Shown piece by piece: positions 1 to 8,710 of a DNA stretch of 64,000 nt. Made by a program: the position numbers and the translations under genes. The notes beneath the pieces are model-generated. The model made no database searches. It was not told the origin of the DNA and saw only the letters and a program-made list of their open reading frames with translations. Location of the stretch: NCBI RefSeq assembly GCF_003812745.1, contig NZ_CP033831.1:992001-1056000 (forward strand). The letters run 5' to 3'. Numbering within the stretch: position 1 is the first letter of the stretch; every line of letters starts with the position of its first letter. The DNA comes from Serratia sp. FDAARGOS_506 (GTDB lineage Bacteria > Pseudomonadota > Gammaproteobacteria > Enterobacterales > Enterobacteriaceae).

Positions 1-318
1 AACACCTTCCTGCCGAGCCCGGGCAAGATCACCCGCTTCCACGCGCCAGGCGGTTTCGGCGTGCGTTGGGAATCTCATATCTACGCCGGTTATACCGTAC
101 CGCCGTACTATGACTCCATGATCGGCAAACTGATCACCTTCGGCGAAAACCGTGACGTGGCGATTGCCCGCATGAAGAACGCCCTGGCTGAACTGATCAT
201 CGACGGCATTAAAACCAACGTTGAGCTGCAGCAGAAGATCATGAACGACGAAAACTTCCAGCACGGTGGCACCAACATCCACTACCTGGAGAAGAAGCTG
301 GGTCTGCAGGAAACCTAA
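1..318 (+). CDS. accC: Biotin carboxylase subunit of acetyl-CoA carboxylase, C-terminal part (5' end outside window)
   Basis: Only the last 105 codons are present; the frame is open from base 1. The translation contains [27 protein letters not shown] and the C-terminal [13 protein letters not shown], all typical of AccC. AccC carries out ATP-dependent carboxylation of biotin on AccB, the first half-reaction of malonyl-CoA formation for fatty acid synthesis, in the cytoplasm. The remaining part belongs to the C-terminal biotin carboxylase domain. A strong terminator follows directly, so the accBC operon ends here. The yhdT-panF order downstream matches other enterobacteria. Confidence 0.95.
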   Translation, partial: NTFLPSPGKITRFHAPGGFGVRWESHIYAGYTVPPYYDSMIGKLITFGENRDVAIARMKNALAELIIDGIKTNVELQQKIMNDENFQHGGTNIHYLEKKLGLQET

Positions 319-342
319 GCAGGCAGGCAGCATCGTCTGACG

Positions 343-370
343 AAAGGCCGGTTAATCACCGGCCTTTTTC
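343..370 (+). terminator. Rho-independent terminator after accC
   Basis: A perfect 10-bp stem (AAAGGCCGGT at 343-352, ACCGGCCTTT at 358-367) with a 5-nt loop runs into a T-rich tail. It lies 25 nt after the accC stop. Confidence 0.9.
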
Positions 371-469
371 TTTGGCGTTGCCGCCAGTAACGGCTTGGCA
401 AAACGCCGTCATGCCGTAAAATTCCCTACTTTTGATGAATCCATCACCGTAAACCTATGGGAGACACTG

Positions 470-712
470 ATGGACAAACGTTTTATCCAGGCGCACCGCG
501 AAGCGCGCTGGGCGCTGGGGCTGACGCTGCTCTACCTGCTGGCCTGGGGGCTGGCGGCCTACCTGCCGGACAGCGCTATCGGCGTCACCGGCCTGCCGCA
601 TTGGTTCGAAATGGCCTGCCTGCTGGTGCCGCTGCTGTTCATCGGCCTATGCTGGCTGATGGTGCGCACGGTATTCCGCGACATTTCCCTGGAGGATCGC
701 GATGCAAACTGA
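470..712 (+). CDS. yhdT: Small inner membrane protein of the YhdT (DUF997) family
   Basis: An 80-residue protein with two hydrophobic helices (about residues 17-37 and 48-68) separated by a short polar stretch. It begins MDKRFIQAHREARWALG. The ATG at 470 is chosen because GGGAG lies at 459-463; an in-frame upstream ATG at 395 lacks a ribosome binding site and would add a non-conserved extension. Function is unknown, but the gene is routinely placed before panF. The end overlaps panF by 11 nt, which suggests translational coupling and a role linked to the pantothenate symporter. Confidence 0.88.
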   Translation: MDKRFIQAHREARWALGLTLLYLLAWGLAAYLPDSAIGVTGLPHWFEMACLLVPLLFIGLCWLMVRTVFRDISLEDRDAN

Positions 713-2147
713 AGTGATCCTGCCGCTGGTCGCCTACCTGCTGCTGGTGTTCGGCCTGTCGGTATACGCCTATCGCCGCCGCCAGAACGGGAATTTCCTC
801 AGCGAATACTTCCTCGGCAACCGTTCGATGGGTGGCTTTGTGCTGGCGATGACCCTGACCGCCACCTACATCAGCGCCAGTTCGTTTATCGGCGGCCCCG
901 GCGCCGCCTACAAATACGGCCTGGGCTGGGTGCTGCTGGCGATGATCCAGCTGCCGGCGGTGTGGCTGTCGCTCGGCGTGCTGGGCAAGAAGTTCGCCAT
1001 CCTGGCGCGGCGCTACAACGCCATCACCCTCAATGACATGCTGTACGGCCGCTACCAAAGCCGCATGCTGGTGTGGCTGGCCAGCCTCAGCCTGCTGGTG
1101 GCGTTTCTCGGCGCCATGACGGTGCAGTTTATCGGCGGCGCCCGCTTGCTGGAAACCGCCGCCGGCATTCCTTACGACACCGGCCTGCTGATCTTCGGCA
1201 TCAGCATCGCGCTGTATACCGCCTTCGGCGGCTTCCGCGCCAGCGTGCTGAACGACGCGATGCAGGGGCTGGTGATGCTGCTCGGCACCGTGCTGCTGCT
1301 GGTGGCGGTGATCCACGCTGCCGGCGGACTGGACAGCGCGGTGAGCAAGCTGCAGCAGATCGATCCGGCGCTGGTGTCGCCGCAGGGCGGCGATCAGATC
1401 CTCAGCCTGCCGTTTATGGCGTCGTTCTGGATCCTGGTGTGCTTCGGGGTGATCGGCCTGCCGCACACCGCCGTGCGCTGCATCTCCTACAAGGACAGCA
1501 AGGCGGTGCATCGCGGCATTCTGCTCGGCACCGTGGTGGTGGCGGTGCTGATGTTCGGCATGCACCTGGCCGGCGCGCTCGGCCGCGCGGTGTTGCCGGA
1601 TCTCAAGATCCCTGATCAGGTGATCCCGACGCTGATGATCACCGTGCTGCCGCCGTACGCCGCCGGGATCTTTTTGGCGGCGCCGATGGCGGCGATCATG
1701 TCGACTATCAACGCCCAACTGCTGCAATCTTCCGCCACCATCATCAAAGATCTCTACCTTGGCGTGCGGCCACAGCAGATCCACAACGAACGGTTGATCA
1801 AGCGCTTCTCCAGCCTGACCACGCTGATCCTCGGCCTGCTGGTGCTGCTGGCCGCCTGGCGGCCGCCGGAGATGATCATCTGGCTCAACCTGCTGGCTTT
1901 CGGCGGGCTGGAGGCGGTGTTCCTGTGGCCGCTGGTGCTGGGCCTGTACTGGGAACGCGCCAATGCTCAGGGAGCGCTTAGCTCAATGGTGTCGGGTGCG
2001 GTATGCTATACGCTATTGGCCAGCTTCAACCTGCAGCCGGCGGGGCTGCATCCTATCGTGCCTTCGCTGTTGCTCAGCCTGTTGGCGTTTTATCTCGGTA
2101 ACGTCGTCGGCGAAAAGCGCCGGGCGGCGTCATCATTACCCTCTTGA
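702..2147 (+). CDS. panF: Sodium/pantothenate symporter PanF
   Basis: A 481-residue sodium:solute symporter (SSS family) that imports pantothenate, the coenzyme A precursor, across the inner membrane using the Na+ gradient. About 13 hydrophobic helices are visible. The segments [20 protein letters not shown] and [20 protein letters not shown] carry the family's N-terminal signature. The length matches E. coli PanF. GGAGG at 691-695 precedes the ATG. It overlaps yhdT by 11 nt and is followed after 11 nt by prmA, as in E. coli. Confidence 0.95.
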   Translation: MQTEVILPLVAYLLLVFGLSVYAYRRRQNGNFLSEYFLGNRSMGGFVLAMTLTATYISASSFIGGPGAAYKYGLGWVLLAMIQLPAVWLSLGVLGKKFAILARRYNAITLNDMLYGRYQSRMLVWLASLSLLVAFLGAMTVQFIGGARLLETAAGIPYDTGLLIFGISIALYTAFGGFRASVLNDAMQGLVMLLGTVLLLVAVIHAAGGLDSAVSKLQQIDPALVSPQGGDQILSLPFMASFWILVCFGVIGLPHTAVRCISYKDSKAVHRGILLGTVVVAVLMFGMHLAGALGRAVLPDLKIPDQVIPTLMITVLPPYAAGIFLAAPMAAIMSTINAQLLQSSATIIKDLYLGVRPQQIHNERLIKRFSSLTTLILGLLVLLAAWRPPEMIIWLNLLAFGGLEAVFLWPLVLGLYWERANAQGALSSMVSGAVCYTLLASFNLQPAGLHPIVPSLLLSLLAFYLGNVVGEKRRAASSLPS

Positions 2148-2158
2148 AGAGAATTGTT

Positions 2159-3040
2159 ATGCCTTGGATCCAACTCAAACTGAACACCACCGGCAGCCAG
2201 GCGGAAGACCTGAGCGATGCGCTGGTGGAAAGCGGCGCCGTGTCGGTGACCTTCCAGGACACCCACGACAACCCGGTGTTCGAGCCGCTGCCGGGGGAAA
2301 CCCTGCTGTGGGGCGATACCGACGTGATCGGCCTGTACGACGCGGAAACCGATATGGCCGAAGTGGTGGCGATGCTGGAACAGCACCCGCTGCTGGGCGC
2401 CGGATTCCGCCACAAGATAGAACAGCTGGAAGACAAGGACTGGGAGCGTGAGTGGATGGATAACTTCCACCCGATGCGCTTCGGCGAGCGTTTGTGGATC
2501 TGTCCGAGCTGGCGTGATGTGCCGGATCCCGACGCGGTCAACGTGATGCTCGATCCGGGCCTGGCGTTCGGCACCGGCACTCACCCGACCACCGCGCTGT
2601 GCCTGCAGTGGCTGGACGGCCTCGATCTGGCCGGCAAAACCGTTATCGACTTTGGCTGCGGTTCCGGCATCCTGGCAATCGCCGCGCTGAAGCTGGGTGC
2701 AGCGCGCGCTATCGGCATCGACATCGATCCCCAGGCCATTCAGGCCAGCCGCGACAACGCGCAGCGTAACGGCGTCTCAGAGCGTCTGGAGCTGTATCTG
2801 CCGAAAGACCAGCCGGCGGACCTTCTGGCGGACGTGGTGGTCGCCAATATCCTGGCCGGCCCGCTGCGCGAGCTGGCGCCGCTGATCGGTTGCCTGCCGA
2901 AGGCCGGCGGCCATCTGGGGTTGTCCGGCGTGCTGGCCAGCCAGGCCAGCAGCGTTGCGCAAGCCTATGAAGAAAAGTTCACGCTCGACCCGGTCGCCGA
3001 GCGTGAAGAGTGGTGCCGCATCACCGGTCGCCGCAAGTAA
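2159..3040 (+). CDS. prmA: Ribosomal protein L11 methyltransferase
   Basis: A 293-residue S-adenosylmethionine-dependent methyltransferase that trimethylates ribosomal protein L11. The N-terminal L11-binding region starts [12 protein letters not shown]. The AdoMet motif [15 protein letters not shown] lies at about residues 162-176, followed by the post-I acidic GIDIDPQA and the motif IV-like [11 protein letters not shown]. The start at 2159 gives the E. coli length; an upstream in-frame ATG at 2144 would add five residues overlapping the panF end. Confidence 0.96.
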   Translation: MPWIQLKLNTTGSQAEDLSDALVESGAVSVTFQDTHDNPVFEPLPGETLLWGDTDVIGLYDAETDMAEVVAMLEQHPLLGAGFRHKIEQLEDKDWEREWMDNFHPMRFGERLWICPSWRDVPDPDAVNVMLDPGLAFGTGTHPTTALCLQWLDGLDLAGKTVIDFGCGSGILAIAALKLGAARAIGIDIDPQAIQASRDNAQRNGVSERLELYLPKDQPADLLADVVVANILAGPLRELAPLIGCLPKAGGHLGLSGVLASQASSVAQAYEEKFTLDPVAEREEWCRITGRRK

Positions 3041-3064
3041 GCGTCACGGTATATTGCCCCTCAG

Positions 3065-3093
3065 CCACCGGCCCTGCGCCGGTGGATTTTTTT
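3065..3093 (+). terminator. Rho-independent terminator after prmA
   Basis: A perfect 8-bp stem (CCACCGGC at 3065-3072, GCCGGTGG at 3078-3085) is followed by ATTTTTTTT. Confidence 0.92.
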
Positions 3094-3432
3094 TGCCTGG
3101 CGATCGGCCCGCGGGCGAGACAAAATTTTATGCACTTTTTCGCCGCTCAACGACGGATCGCCCTGACAATGCGCCTTCCAGGCAGGCTATCTCGGTAAAA
3201 AAAGCGTGTGAATGCAGATAATATCCTGCGCAAAGGCGAATATTTTTCCGCACACAAAATAAGCACTTTTCGTCAACTCATTGTAAAATATATATAATAT
3301 TTTTATAAATCATCGCATAGCGTATTTTTCGTCCTAAAATCGGGCTGATTGGTTAAAGTTTGGCCTTTCATCTCGACGCAAAAATGCGTAATATACGCGC
3401 CCTTGCGGACACAGTATGGTCACTCTTTGTCT
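3094..3432 (+). promoter_or_regulatory. dusB-fis promoter region
   Basis: A gene-free stretch that becomes strongly AT-rich at 3230-3330 (runs such as ATATATAATATTTTTATAAA), consistent with UP-element and Fis/IHF binding upstream of fis in enterobacteria. The core promoter is TTTCAT (3366-3371), a 17-bp spacer and TAATAT (3389-3394). A GC-rich discriminator follows (CGCGCCC), the feature that makes the E. coli fis promoter subject to stringent control by ppGpp. The sequence around the -10 is almost the same as I recall for E. coli, so growth-rate control is probably conserved. This is inference from similarity. Confidence 0.8.
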
Positions 3433-4437
3433 ATGCGCATTGGACACCACCAGCTTACTAATTGCCTGATTGCGGCCCCGATGGCCGGTATTACAGATCG
3501 CCCGTTCAGAACCCTCTGTCATGCAATGGGTGCTGGGATGGCTGTATCCGAAATGCTCTCCTCCAACCCGGAGGTGTGGCGGACGGATAAGTCGCGTCTG
3601 CGTATGGTGCATAGCGATGAACCTGGGATTCGCTCCGTGCAGATTGCCGGATGCGATCCTGATGATATGGCCGCCGCCGCGCGTATCAACGTGGCCAGCG
3701 GCGCGCAGATCATCGACATCAATATGGGATGCCCTGCCAAAAAAGTGAACCGGAAGCTTGCCGGGTCCGCCTTGTTGCAGTACCCGGATCTGGTTAAACG
3801 GATCCTCCACGCGGTGGTTGACGCGGTGGATGTGCCGGTAACGCTGAAGATTCGCACCGGCTGGGCGCCAGAGCATCGTAACTGTGTAGAGATTGCCCAA
3901 CTGGCCGAAGACTGTGGTATTCAGGCCCTGACGATTCACGGCCGAACCCGCGCCTGTCTGTTTAACGGCGACGCGGAATACGACAGCATTCGGGCAGTTA
4001 AGCAGAGTGTTTCCATTCCGATTATCGCGAATGGGGATATTACTGACCCGCATAAAGCCAGAGCAGTGCTCGACTACACCGGGGCCGACGCCCTGATGAT
4101 AGGCCGCGCTGCTCAGGGGAGACCCTGGATCTTCCGGGAAATCCAGCATTATCTGGACACTGGGGAGCTGCTGCCGCCGATGCCGCTTGGCGAGGTGAAG
4201 CGCTTGTTGATTGGGCACATTCGGGAATTGCACGGCTTCTATGGCCAAGGCAAGGGATTCCGGATTGCTCGTAAGCACGTGTCCTGGTATCTCCAGGAAC
4301 ACGCTCCGAATGACCAGTTTCGGCGCACATTCAACGCCATAGAGGATGCCAGCGAACAGCTGGAGGCGTTGGAGGCATATTTCGAAAATCTTAGCGTAAA
4401 AAAAGAGCTGACAGAACTATGTTCGAACAACGCGTAA
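3433..4437 (+). CDS. dusB: tRNA-dihydrouridine synthase B
   Basis: A 334-residue FMN-dependent enzyme that reduces uridine to dihydrouridine in tRNA. The N-terminus [15 protein letters not shown], the segment [10 protein letters not shown] with the catalytic Cys, TIHGRTR and the FMN-binding [15 protein letters not shown] identify the family. The start MRIGHHQL matches E. coli (MRIGQYQL). It is the first gene of the dusB-fis operon. The C-terminus is about 13 residues longer than in E. coli: after the conserved AYFENL the frame reads on ([14 protein letters not shown]) and overlaps fis by 19 nt instead of stopping before it. Confidence 0.95.
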
Positions 4438-4715
4438 ATTCTGACGTACTGACCGTTTCTACCGTTAACTCACAAGATCAGGTGACTCAAAAGCCTCTGC
4501 GTGACTCGGTTAAACAAGCACTGAAGAACTATTTTGCTCAACTGAACGGTCAAGACGTAAATGACCTGTATGAGCTGGTACTGGCTGAAGTTGAACAGCC
4601 ACTGTTGGACATGGTGATGCAATACACCCGTGGCAACCAGACCCGCGCAGCCCTGATGATGGGCATCAACCGCGGCACGCTGCGTAAGAAGCTGAAAAAA
4701 TACGGCATGAACTGA
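4419..4715 (+). CDS. fis: DNA-binding protein Fis
   Basis: A 98-residue nucleoid protein and factor for inversion stimulation. It bends DNA, activates rRNA promoters and takes part in site-specific recombination. The N-terminal beta-hairpin arm, the dimerisation helices and the C-terminal helix-turn-helix ([18 protein letters not shown], residues about 75-92) are intact. As far as I recall the sequence is identical to E. coli Fis. It is co-transcribed with dusB and its first 19 nt lie inside dusB, so translation is probably coupled. Confidence 0.98.
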
Positions 4716-4737
4716 TACTAGTCAGTTAACGTGTTGA

Positions 4738-4775
4738 AAAGGCGCTTTATCTCATTTGATAAGCGCCTTTTTCTT
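4738..4775 (+). terminator. Rho-independent terminator after fis
   Basis: AAAAGGCGCTTTATC pairs with GATAAGCGCCTTTTT around a short loop, then a long T-rich run follows. Confidence 0.9.
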
Positions 4776-4795
4776 TTTCTTTTTCTGGCCTGTGC

Positions 4796-5014
4796 CTACA
4801 TTGGCGGGGCTTTACGCGGAATGCGCTTATCAATATATCCGGCAATGAAATAGCAAATACCCGCCACGCCCGCGATCATCACGTAGCGCTTCCACCCGTC
4901 CAACTCCACACCCAGGCTATCCAGCCCGCTCAACACCACAAACACCAGCAGACCAAGATAACCGATGCTCTGCCTGTCCAGGTTGGCGGAGGTGTAAATA
5001 AACGCCTTACCCAA
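4796..5014 (-). CDS. Small predicted membrane protein, unrecognised
   Basis: A possible 72-residue protein with two hydrophobic segments (about residues 17-34 and 45-60) and a basic C-terminus (YIDKRIPRKAPPM). The start is weak: the only in-frame initiator is TTG at 5014, with GAGG six bases upstream, because an in-frame TAA lies nearby. I do not recognise a family. It points away from fis and lies between two terminators, so it would be a single-gene unit. Clean membrane topology supports a real gene; the start codon and small size leave doubt. Confidence 0.5.
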   Translation of the reverse strand: MGKAFIYTSANLDRQSIGYLGLLVFVVLSGLDSLGVELDGWKRYVMIAGVAGICYFIAGYIDKRIPRKAPPM

Positions 5015-5131
5015 TAGGGCCTCATAGGGCTTCCTTCTTACTTACGACGGAGTCACCAATCGATGAAGGATACTCTCACGTTTTAATCAGGGCGACAAAG
5101 CACGACATCAGCGTGGCGGATTATAACCATA

Positions 5132-5156
5132 AAAAAAGGCCGGAAACCCGGCCCTC
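5132..5156 (-). terminator. Rho-independent terminator for the 5176-5517 gene
   Basis: GGCCGG (5138-5143) pairs with CCGGCC (5148-5153) around a 4-nt loop. On the minus strand the stem is followed by seven T. Confidence 0.88.
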
Positions 5157-5175
5157 TTGTTGTGACGACAGCAAA

Positions 5176-5517
5176 TTACTCGGTCGCTTTGTTCTTGAGG
5201 CTTTCCGCCCCTTGCTTGGTCTTATCCCAAGCCTTCTCCGTACCCTGTTTGGTGGAGTGCCAGGCCTTTTGCGAGCCTTCGCTCACTTTGCTGCCGACGC
5301 TGTCGCTTTTGCCTTCGGCGGCGTGCTTGGCTTTCAGCTTCAGCTCTTCACCTTTGTCCTGAGACTGGTGCAGCTTTTCTTTGGCGGTATCCGCCCCTTT
5401 GTGCGCTTCGGCAACGACCTCGTTGCTGGCGTGAGCGGCGGTATCGGTCGCGGTTTCAGCGGCAAACACCGGGGAAGCGAGCAGCAGTGCAGACAATGCA
5501 ATGATTGATTTCTTCAT
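5176..5517 (-). CDS. Exported hydrophilic helical protein (LEA/apolipoprotein-like)
   Basis: A 113-residue protein with a clear signal peptide (MKKSIIALSALLLASPVFA, cut before AETATD). The mature part is very rich in Ala, Lys, Glu, Ser and Thr, and has no Cys. Near-repeats with an 11-residue flavour occur at the C-terminus (QKAWHSTKQGTEKAWDKTKQ), as in amphipathic LEA-type helices. This suggests a periplasmic stress or envelope protein, but no function is known to me. Start ATG 5517 is preceded by AGAGGGA. It has its own terminator, so it is probably monocistronic. Confidence 0.8.
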   Translation of the reverse strand: MKKSIIALSALLLASPVFAAETATDTAAHASNEVVAEAHKGADTAKEKLHQSQDKGEELKLKAKHAAEGKSDSVGSKVSEGSQKAWHSTKQGTEKAWDKTKQGAESLKNKATE

Positions 5518-5774
5518 AAGTCCCTCTTTTCTCAGATACGTGCCATTCGTCATGAAATAAGATGGCACATAACACCGTGCAAGAAACCTAAGAATAGTAC
5601 GAAACTCAAAAACACCAACACAAAACTTCAACCAGAAAATATTTGTTAACTTTTTATGCTATCAGCGCCAAAAAACGGCGAAATGGCACGAAAAAGTTAA
5701 ATTTTTTCTGTCACAAAACTATAATTTTTACGTTTTTTACCTCGTAATAACCAGTAATGACAGGGATGGATTCT

Positions 5775-6680
5775 ATGGTTGCCGTCATCATCATAGGCAT
5801 TTTTATCATCAGCTTCCTTTATGCCCACTCGCGGGGCAAGGAAAAACAAAAGGTTACCCGCCAGCTGTTCGATCACTCCACGTTTATGGGGCCGATCAAC
5901 ATGTTTATGACCGGTTTCTCCCGCTTGCCCGCCAAACAGCCTTATTTCGACGAAAAGGGCTTCCCGGAGCTGCAAACGTTGACCGACAACTGGCAGGTGA
6001 TCCGTGAAGAAGCGGTGCGCCTGCAGGATCACATCAAAAAGGCCCAGTCGCACAACGACGCCGGGTTCAACACCTTTTTCAAACGCGGCTGGAAACGTTT
6101 CTACCTGAAGTGGTACAGCGACAGCCACCCTTCGGCGCAGGCGCTGTGCCCGCAAACCGTGGCGCTGCTCAACCGCATTCCGTCGGTCAAGGCGGCGATG
6201 TTCGCCGAACTGCCGCCCGGTAGCCATTTGGGTAAACACCGCGACCCTTACGCCGGCTCGGTGCGCTATCACCTGGGGCTGATGACGCCCAACGACGATC
6301 GCTGCTTCATCGAAGTGGACGGCGAACAGCACAGCTGGCGCGACGGCGAGGCGGTGATCTTCGACGAAACCTACGTGCACTGGGCACAGAACGCCACCGA
6401 CCAGACGCGTATCATTCTGTTTTGCGACGTCGAGCGGCCGATGAAGTGGCGCTGGGCGCAGGCGGTCAACCACTGGGTCGGCGCTACGCTGATGTCTGCG
6501 GCCAGCTCGCCGAACGACGACCAGGACCGTACCGGCGGCATCAACCGCATTTTCAAATACGTCAACGCGGTGCGCGATGCCGGCCAGCGCCTGAAAGCGC
6601 GCAACCGCCGGGGTTACTACCTGCTGAAATGGCTGGTGATCGCTGCAATCTTCGCCGCCATCATCCTCCCCAGCCTATAA
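5775..6680 (+). CDS. lpxO: LpxO-like lipid A beta-hydroxylase (aspartyl/asparaginyl beta-hydroxylase family)
   Basis: About 301 residues with an N-terminal membrane helix, a soluble Fe(II)/2-oxoglutarate dioxygenase domain and a C-terminal membrane helix (LLKWLVIAAIFAAIILPSL). The domain shows GSHLGKHRDPYAG (iron-binding His and Asp region) and DETYVHWAQNATDQTRIIL (distal His and the 2-oxoglutarate Arg). LpxO hydroxylates the secondary myristate of lipid A at the inner membrane. In-frame ATGs also exist at 5757 and 5766; 5775 is chosen because AGGGATGGA precedes it and the length then matches Salmonella LpxO. It neighbours another lipid A gene (lpxP). Confidence 0.85.
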   Translation: MVAVIIIGIFIISFLYAHSRGKEKQKVTRQLFDHSTFMGPINMFMTGFSRLPAKQPYFDEKGFPELQTLTDNWQVIREEAVRLQDHIKKAQSHNDAGFNTFFKRGWKRFYLKWYSDSHPSAQALCPQTVALLNRIPSVKAAMFAELPPGSHLGKHRDPYAGSVRYHLGLMTPNDDRCFIEVDGEQHSWRDGEAVIFDETYVHWAQNATDQTRIILFCDVERPMKWRWAQAVNHWVGATLMSAASSPNDDQDRTGGINRIFKYVNAVRDAGQRLKARNRRGYYLLKWLVIAAIFAAIILPSL

Positions 6681-6698
6681 AACGGCCAATCTTCAACT

Positions 6699-6735
6699 GA
6701 GGGGCAACGCGAATGAGATTATTCGCATGCCCCTC
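6699..6735 (+). terminator. Long hairpin after lpxO, probable terminator or mRNA stabiliser
   Basis: GAGGGGCA (6699-6706) and GCGAAT (6709-6714) pair with ATTCGC (6721-6726) and TGCCCCTC (6728-6735). No T run follows, so intrinsic termination is uncertain. The rest of the gap up to 6980 shows no gene that I can support. Confidence 0.6.
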
Positions 6736-6980
6736 TTCCGCCACACCCCGTACCCTGTGCTAGCATAAGCATTCCTAGAGCCGCCTCCGCTGGCCAACAG
6801 CTATCCCTCCGAAGCCTGATAGCAGCGCAAACCGCCCTTCGAATGTAAATGTTTAGTCAATTATGGAATCCCGACTAAACCCTGGTCGTACCCGGGTGTC
6901 TGAGTGGTCGTATCGCTATCGAGTGGAACCTTTATGCGTTACAGCTTGCTGCCCCTTTTTAACGTATAAAACGAGCTCCT

Positions 6981-7901
6981 ATGAAATCAGCCAAAGCATT
7001 TCAACTGGCCTTGCTGCACCCGCGCTACTGGCTAACCTGGTTCGGCCTCGCCCTGCTGTTCCTGCTGGTCCAGCTCCCCTACCCGTTGCTTTACCGTCTG
7101 GGGGTGTGGATGGGGCGTACTTCGATGCGTTTTCTTAAGCGTCGTGTCGCCATCACCCGCCGCAACCTCGAACTGTGTTTCCCCGAGATGGACGAAGCGC
7201 AGCGCGAGCGCAAAGTGGTAGGCAACTTCGAATCCCTCGGCATGGGTCTGCTGGAAACCGGCATGGCCTGGTTCTGGTCAGATAAACGCGTCAAGCGCTG
7301 GTTCAACGTCTCCGGCATCAACCACCTCAAAATGGCGCAGCGCGACGATCGCGGCGTGCTGGTGATCGGCGTGCACTTTATGTCGCTGGAGCTGGGCGGC
7401 CGGGCTATGGGCCTGTGCCAGCCGATGATGGCGATGTACCGTCCGCACAACAACAAGGCGATGGAGTGGGCTCAGACCAAGGGCCGCATGCGCTCCAACA
7501 AGGCGATGATCGATCGCAAGGATCTGCGCGGCATGGTGCATGCGCTCAAGCGCGGCGAGGCGGTGTGGTTCGCGCCGGATCAGGACTACGGCCCGCGTGG
7601 CAGCGTATTCGCCCCGCTGTTCGCTGTCGATCAGGCCGCGACCACCAGCGGCACCTTTATGCTGGCCCGCATGGCCAACCCGGCGCTGGTGCCGGTGGTT
7701 CTGATTCGCCGTGAAGGTGGCCGCGGCTACGACCTGTTGATACAGCCGGCCCTGGAAGACTATCCGCTCAGCGACGAACAGGCGGCGGCGGCTTACATGA
7801 ACAAAGTGATCGAAAAAGAGATCATGCGGGCACCGGAGCAATATCTGTGGCTGCACCGCCGCTTCAAAACCCGGCCGGTCGGCGCGCCGTCGCTATACTG
7901 A
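6981..7901 (+). CDS. lpxP: Lipid A biosynthesis acyltransferase, LpxP/LpxL type
   Basis: A 306-residue inner-membrane acyltransferase that adds a secondary acyl chain to Kdo2-lipid IVA. LHPRYWLTWFGLALLF forms the N-terminal anchor, and GVHFMSLELGG carries the HX4E/D-type catalytic motif. APDQDYGPRGS and the C-terminal APEQYLWLHRRFKTRP are family signatures. The block GVHFMSLELGG...GLCQPMMAMYRPHNN is closer to E. coli LpxP (cold-induced palmitoleoyl transferase) than to LpxL, so lpxP is preferred. A role as the main LpxL-type lauroyl/myristoyl transferase cannot be excluded without seeing the rest of the genome. Confidence 0.88.
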   Translation: MKSAKAFQLALLHPRYWLTWFGLALLFLLVQLPYPLLYRLGVWMGRTSMRFLKRRVAITRRNLELCFPEMDEAQRERKVVGNFESLGMGLLETGMAWFWSDKRVKRWFNVSGINHLKMAQRDDRGVLVIGVHFMSLELGGRAMGLCQPMMAMYRPHNNKAMEWAQTKGRMRSNKAMIDRKDLRGMVHALKRGEAVWFAPDQDYGPRGSVFAPLFAVDQAATTSGTFMLARMANPALVPVVLIRREGGRGYDLLIQPALEDYPLSDEQAAAAYMNKVIEKEIMRAPEQYLWLHRRFKTRPVGAPSLY

Positions 7902-7912
7902 CCCTTTTTTCC

Positions 7913-7937
7913 AGCCCGGCCGACGCCGGGCTTTTTT
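7913..7937 (+). terminator. Rho-independent terminator after lpxP
   Basis: AGCCCGGC (7913-7920) pairs with GCCGGGCT (7925-7932), followed by TTTTT. Confidence 0.92.
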
Positions 7938-8014
7938 GTGCGCAGCGTTTAAAAATCTGCGGCTCAAGATCCCGCTTTCCTGTAATCTCCTTCTTTACCC
8001 GCACAGGAAAGGAA

Positions 8015-8710
8015 ATGATGAAAGCTCAAGTCCGCATTGCTCTGGTCGGTGATTACAACCCGCAGGTCGTGGCCCATCAGGCCATCCCCGTGGCGCTCCA
8101 GCTCACCGCCGCCCACCTCGATATCGACGTGCAGCCCCAGTGGCTCCCCACCGAAACCCTGACCGCCCCCGAAGTGCTGCAAGATTTCGACGCTATCTGG
8201 GTGGTGCCGGGCAGCCCGTATCGTTACGACGACGGCGCCTTTATGGCGATCCGCCATGCGCGGGAAAACGACGTGCCGTTTCTCGGCTCCTGCGGCGGTT
8301 TTCAATACGCCATCGTCGAGTACGCCCGCAACGTGATGGGCTGGCACGACGCTGGTCATGCGGAAACCGACAGCGGTGGCCGGCTGGTGATCGCTCCGCT
8401 GAGCTGCTCATTGGTGGAAAAAACCGGCGACATCGTTTTCCAGCCTGACACCCGCGTCGCGCGGGCCTACGGCAGCCTGAACACCCATGAAGGCTACCAC
8501 TGCAACTTCGGCGTCAATCCGGAGTTCGTCGCCGATCTGCAGCGTTATCCGCTGATCATCAGCGGCCACGACACCGAAGGCAACGTGCGCGCCATCGAGC
8601 TACCGGCTCACCGTTTTTACGCCGCTACGCTGTTCCAGTCGGAACGCGCCGCGCTGCGCGGCGAGCTTTCGCCGCTGGTGGTGGAGCTGGTGAAAACCGC
8701 CGCCAGTTAA
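8015..8710 (+). CDS. Orphan class I glutamine amidotransferase-like protein related to the CTP synthase C-terminal domain
   Basis: About 231 residues. The elbow GSCGGFQYAIVEYARNVMG (Cys93) resembles the CTP synthase amidotransferase nucleophile region, and VVPGSPYRYDDG resembles the oxyanion strand. There is no ATP-binding synthetase domain. Near the C-terminus, where CTP synthase has FHPEF, the alignment reads LFQSE, so the catalytic His appears to be Gln. Either a different residue is used or the protein is not a glutaminase. Tandem ATGs at 8015 and 8018 follow AGGAAAGG. Substrate is unknown. It stands alone after the lpxP terminator. Confidence 0.75.
   Translation: MMKAQVRIALVGDYNPQVVAHQAIPVALQLTAAHLDIDVQPQWLPTETLTAPEVLQDFDAIWVVPGSPYRYDDGAFMAIRHARENDVPFLGSCGGFQYAIVEYARNVMGWHDAGHAETDSGGRLVIAPLSCSLVEKTGDIVFQPDTRVARAYGSLNTHEGYHCNFGVNPEFVADLQRYPLIISGHDTEGNVRAIELPAHRFYAATLFQSERAALRGELSPLVVELVKTAAS

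Noticed and set aside
639-1784. A 381-codon frame antisense to panF
   Set aside because: His/Gln/Arg-rich shadow frame with no recognisable domain.
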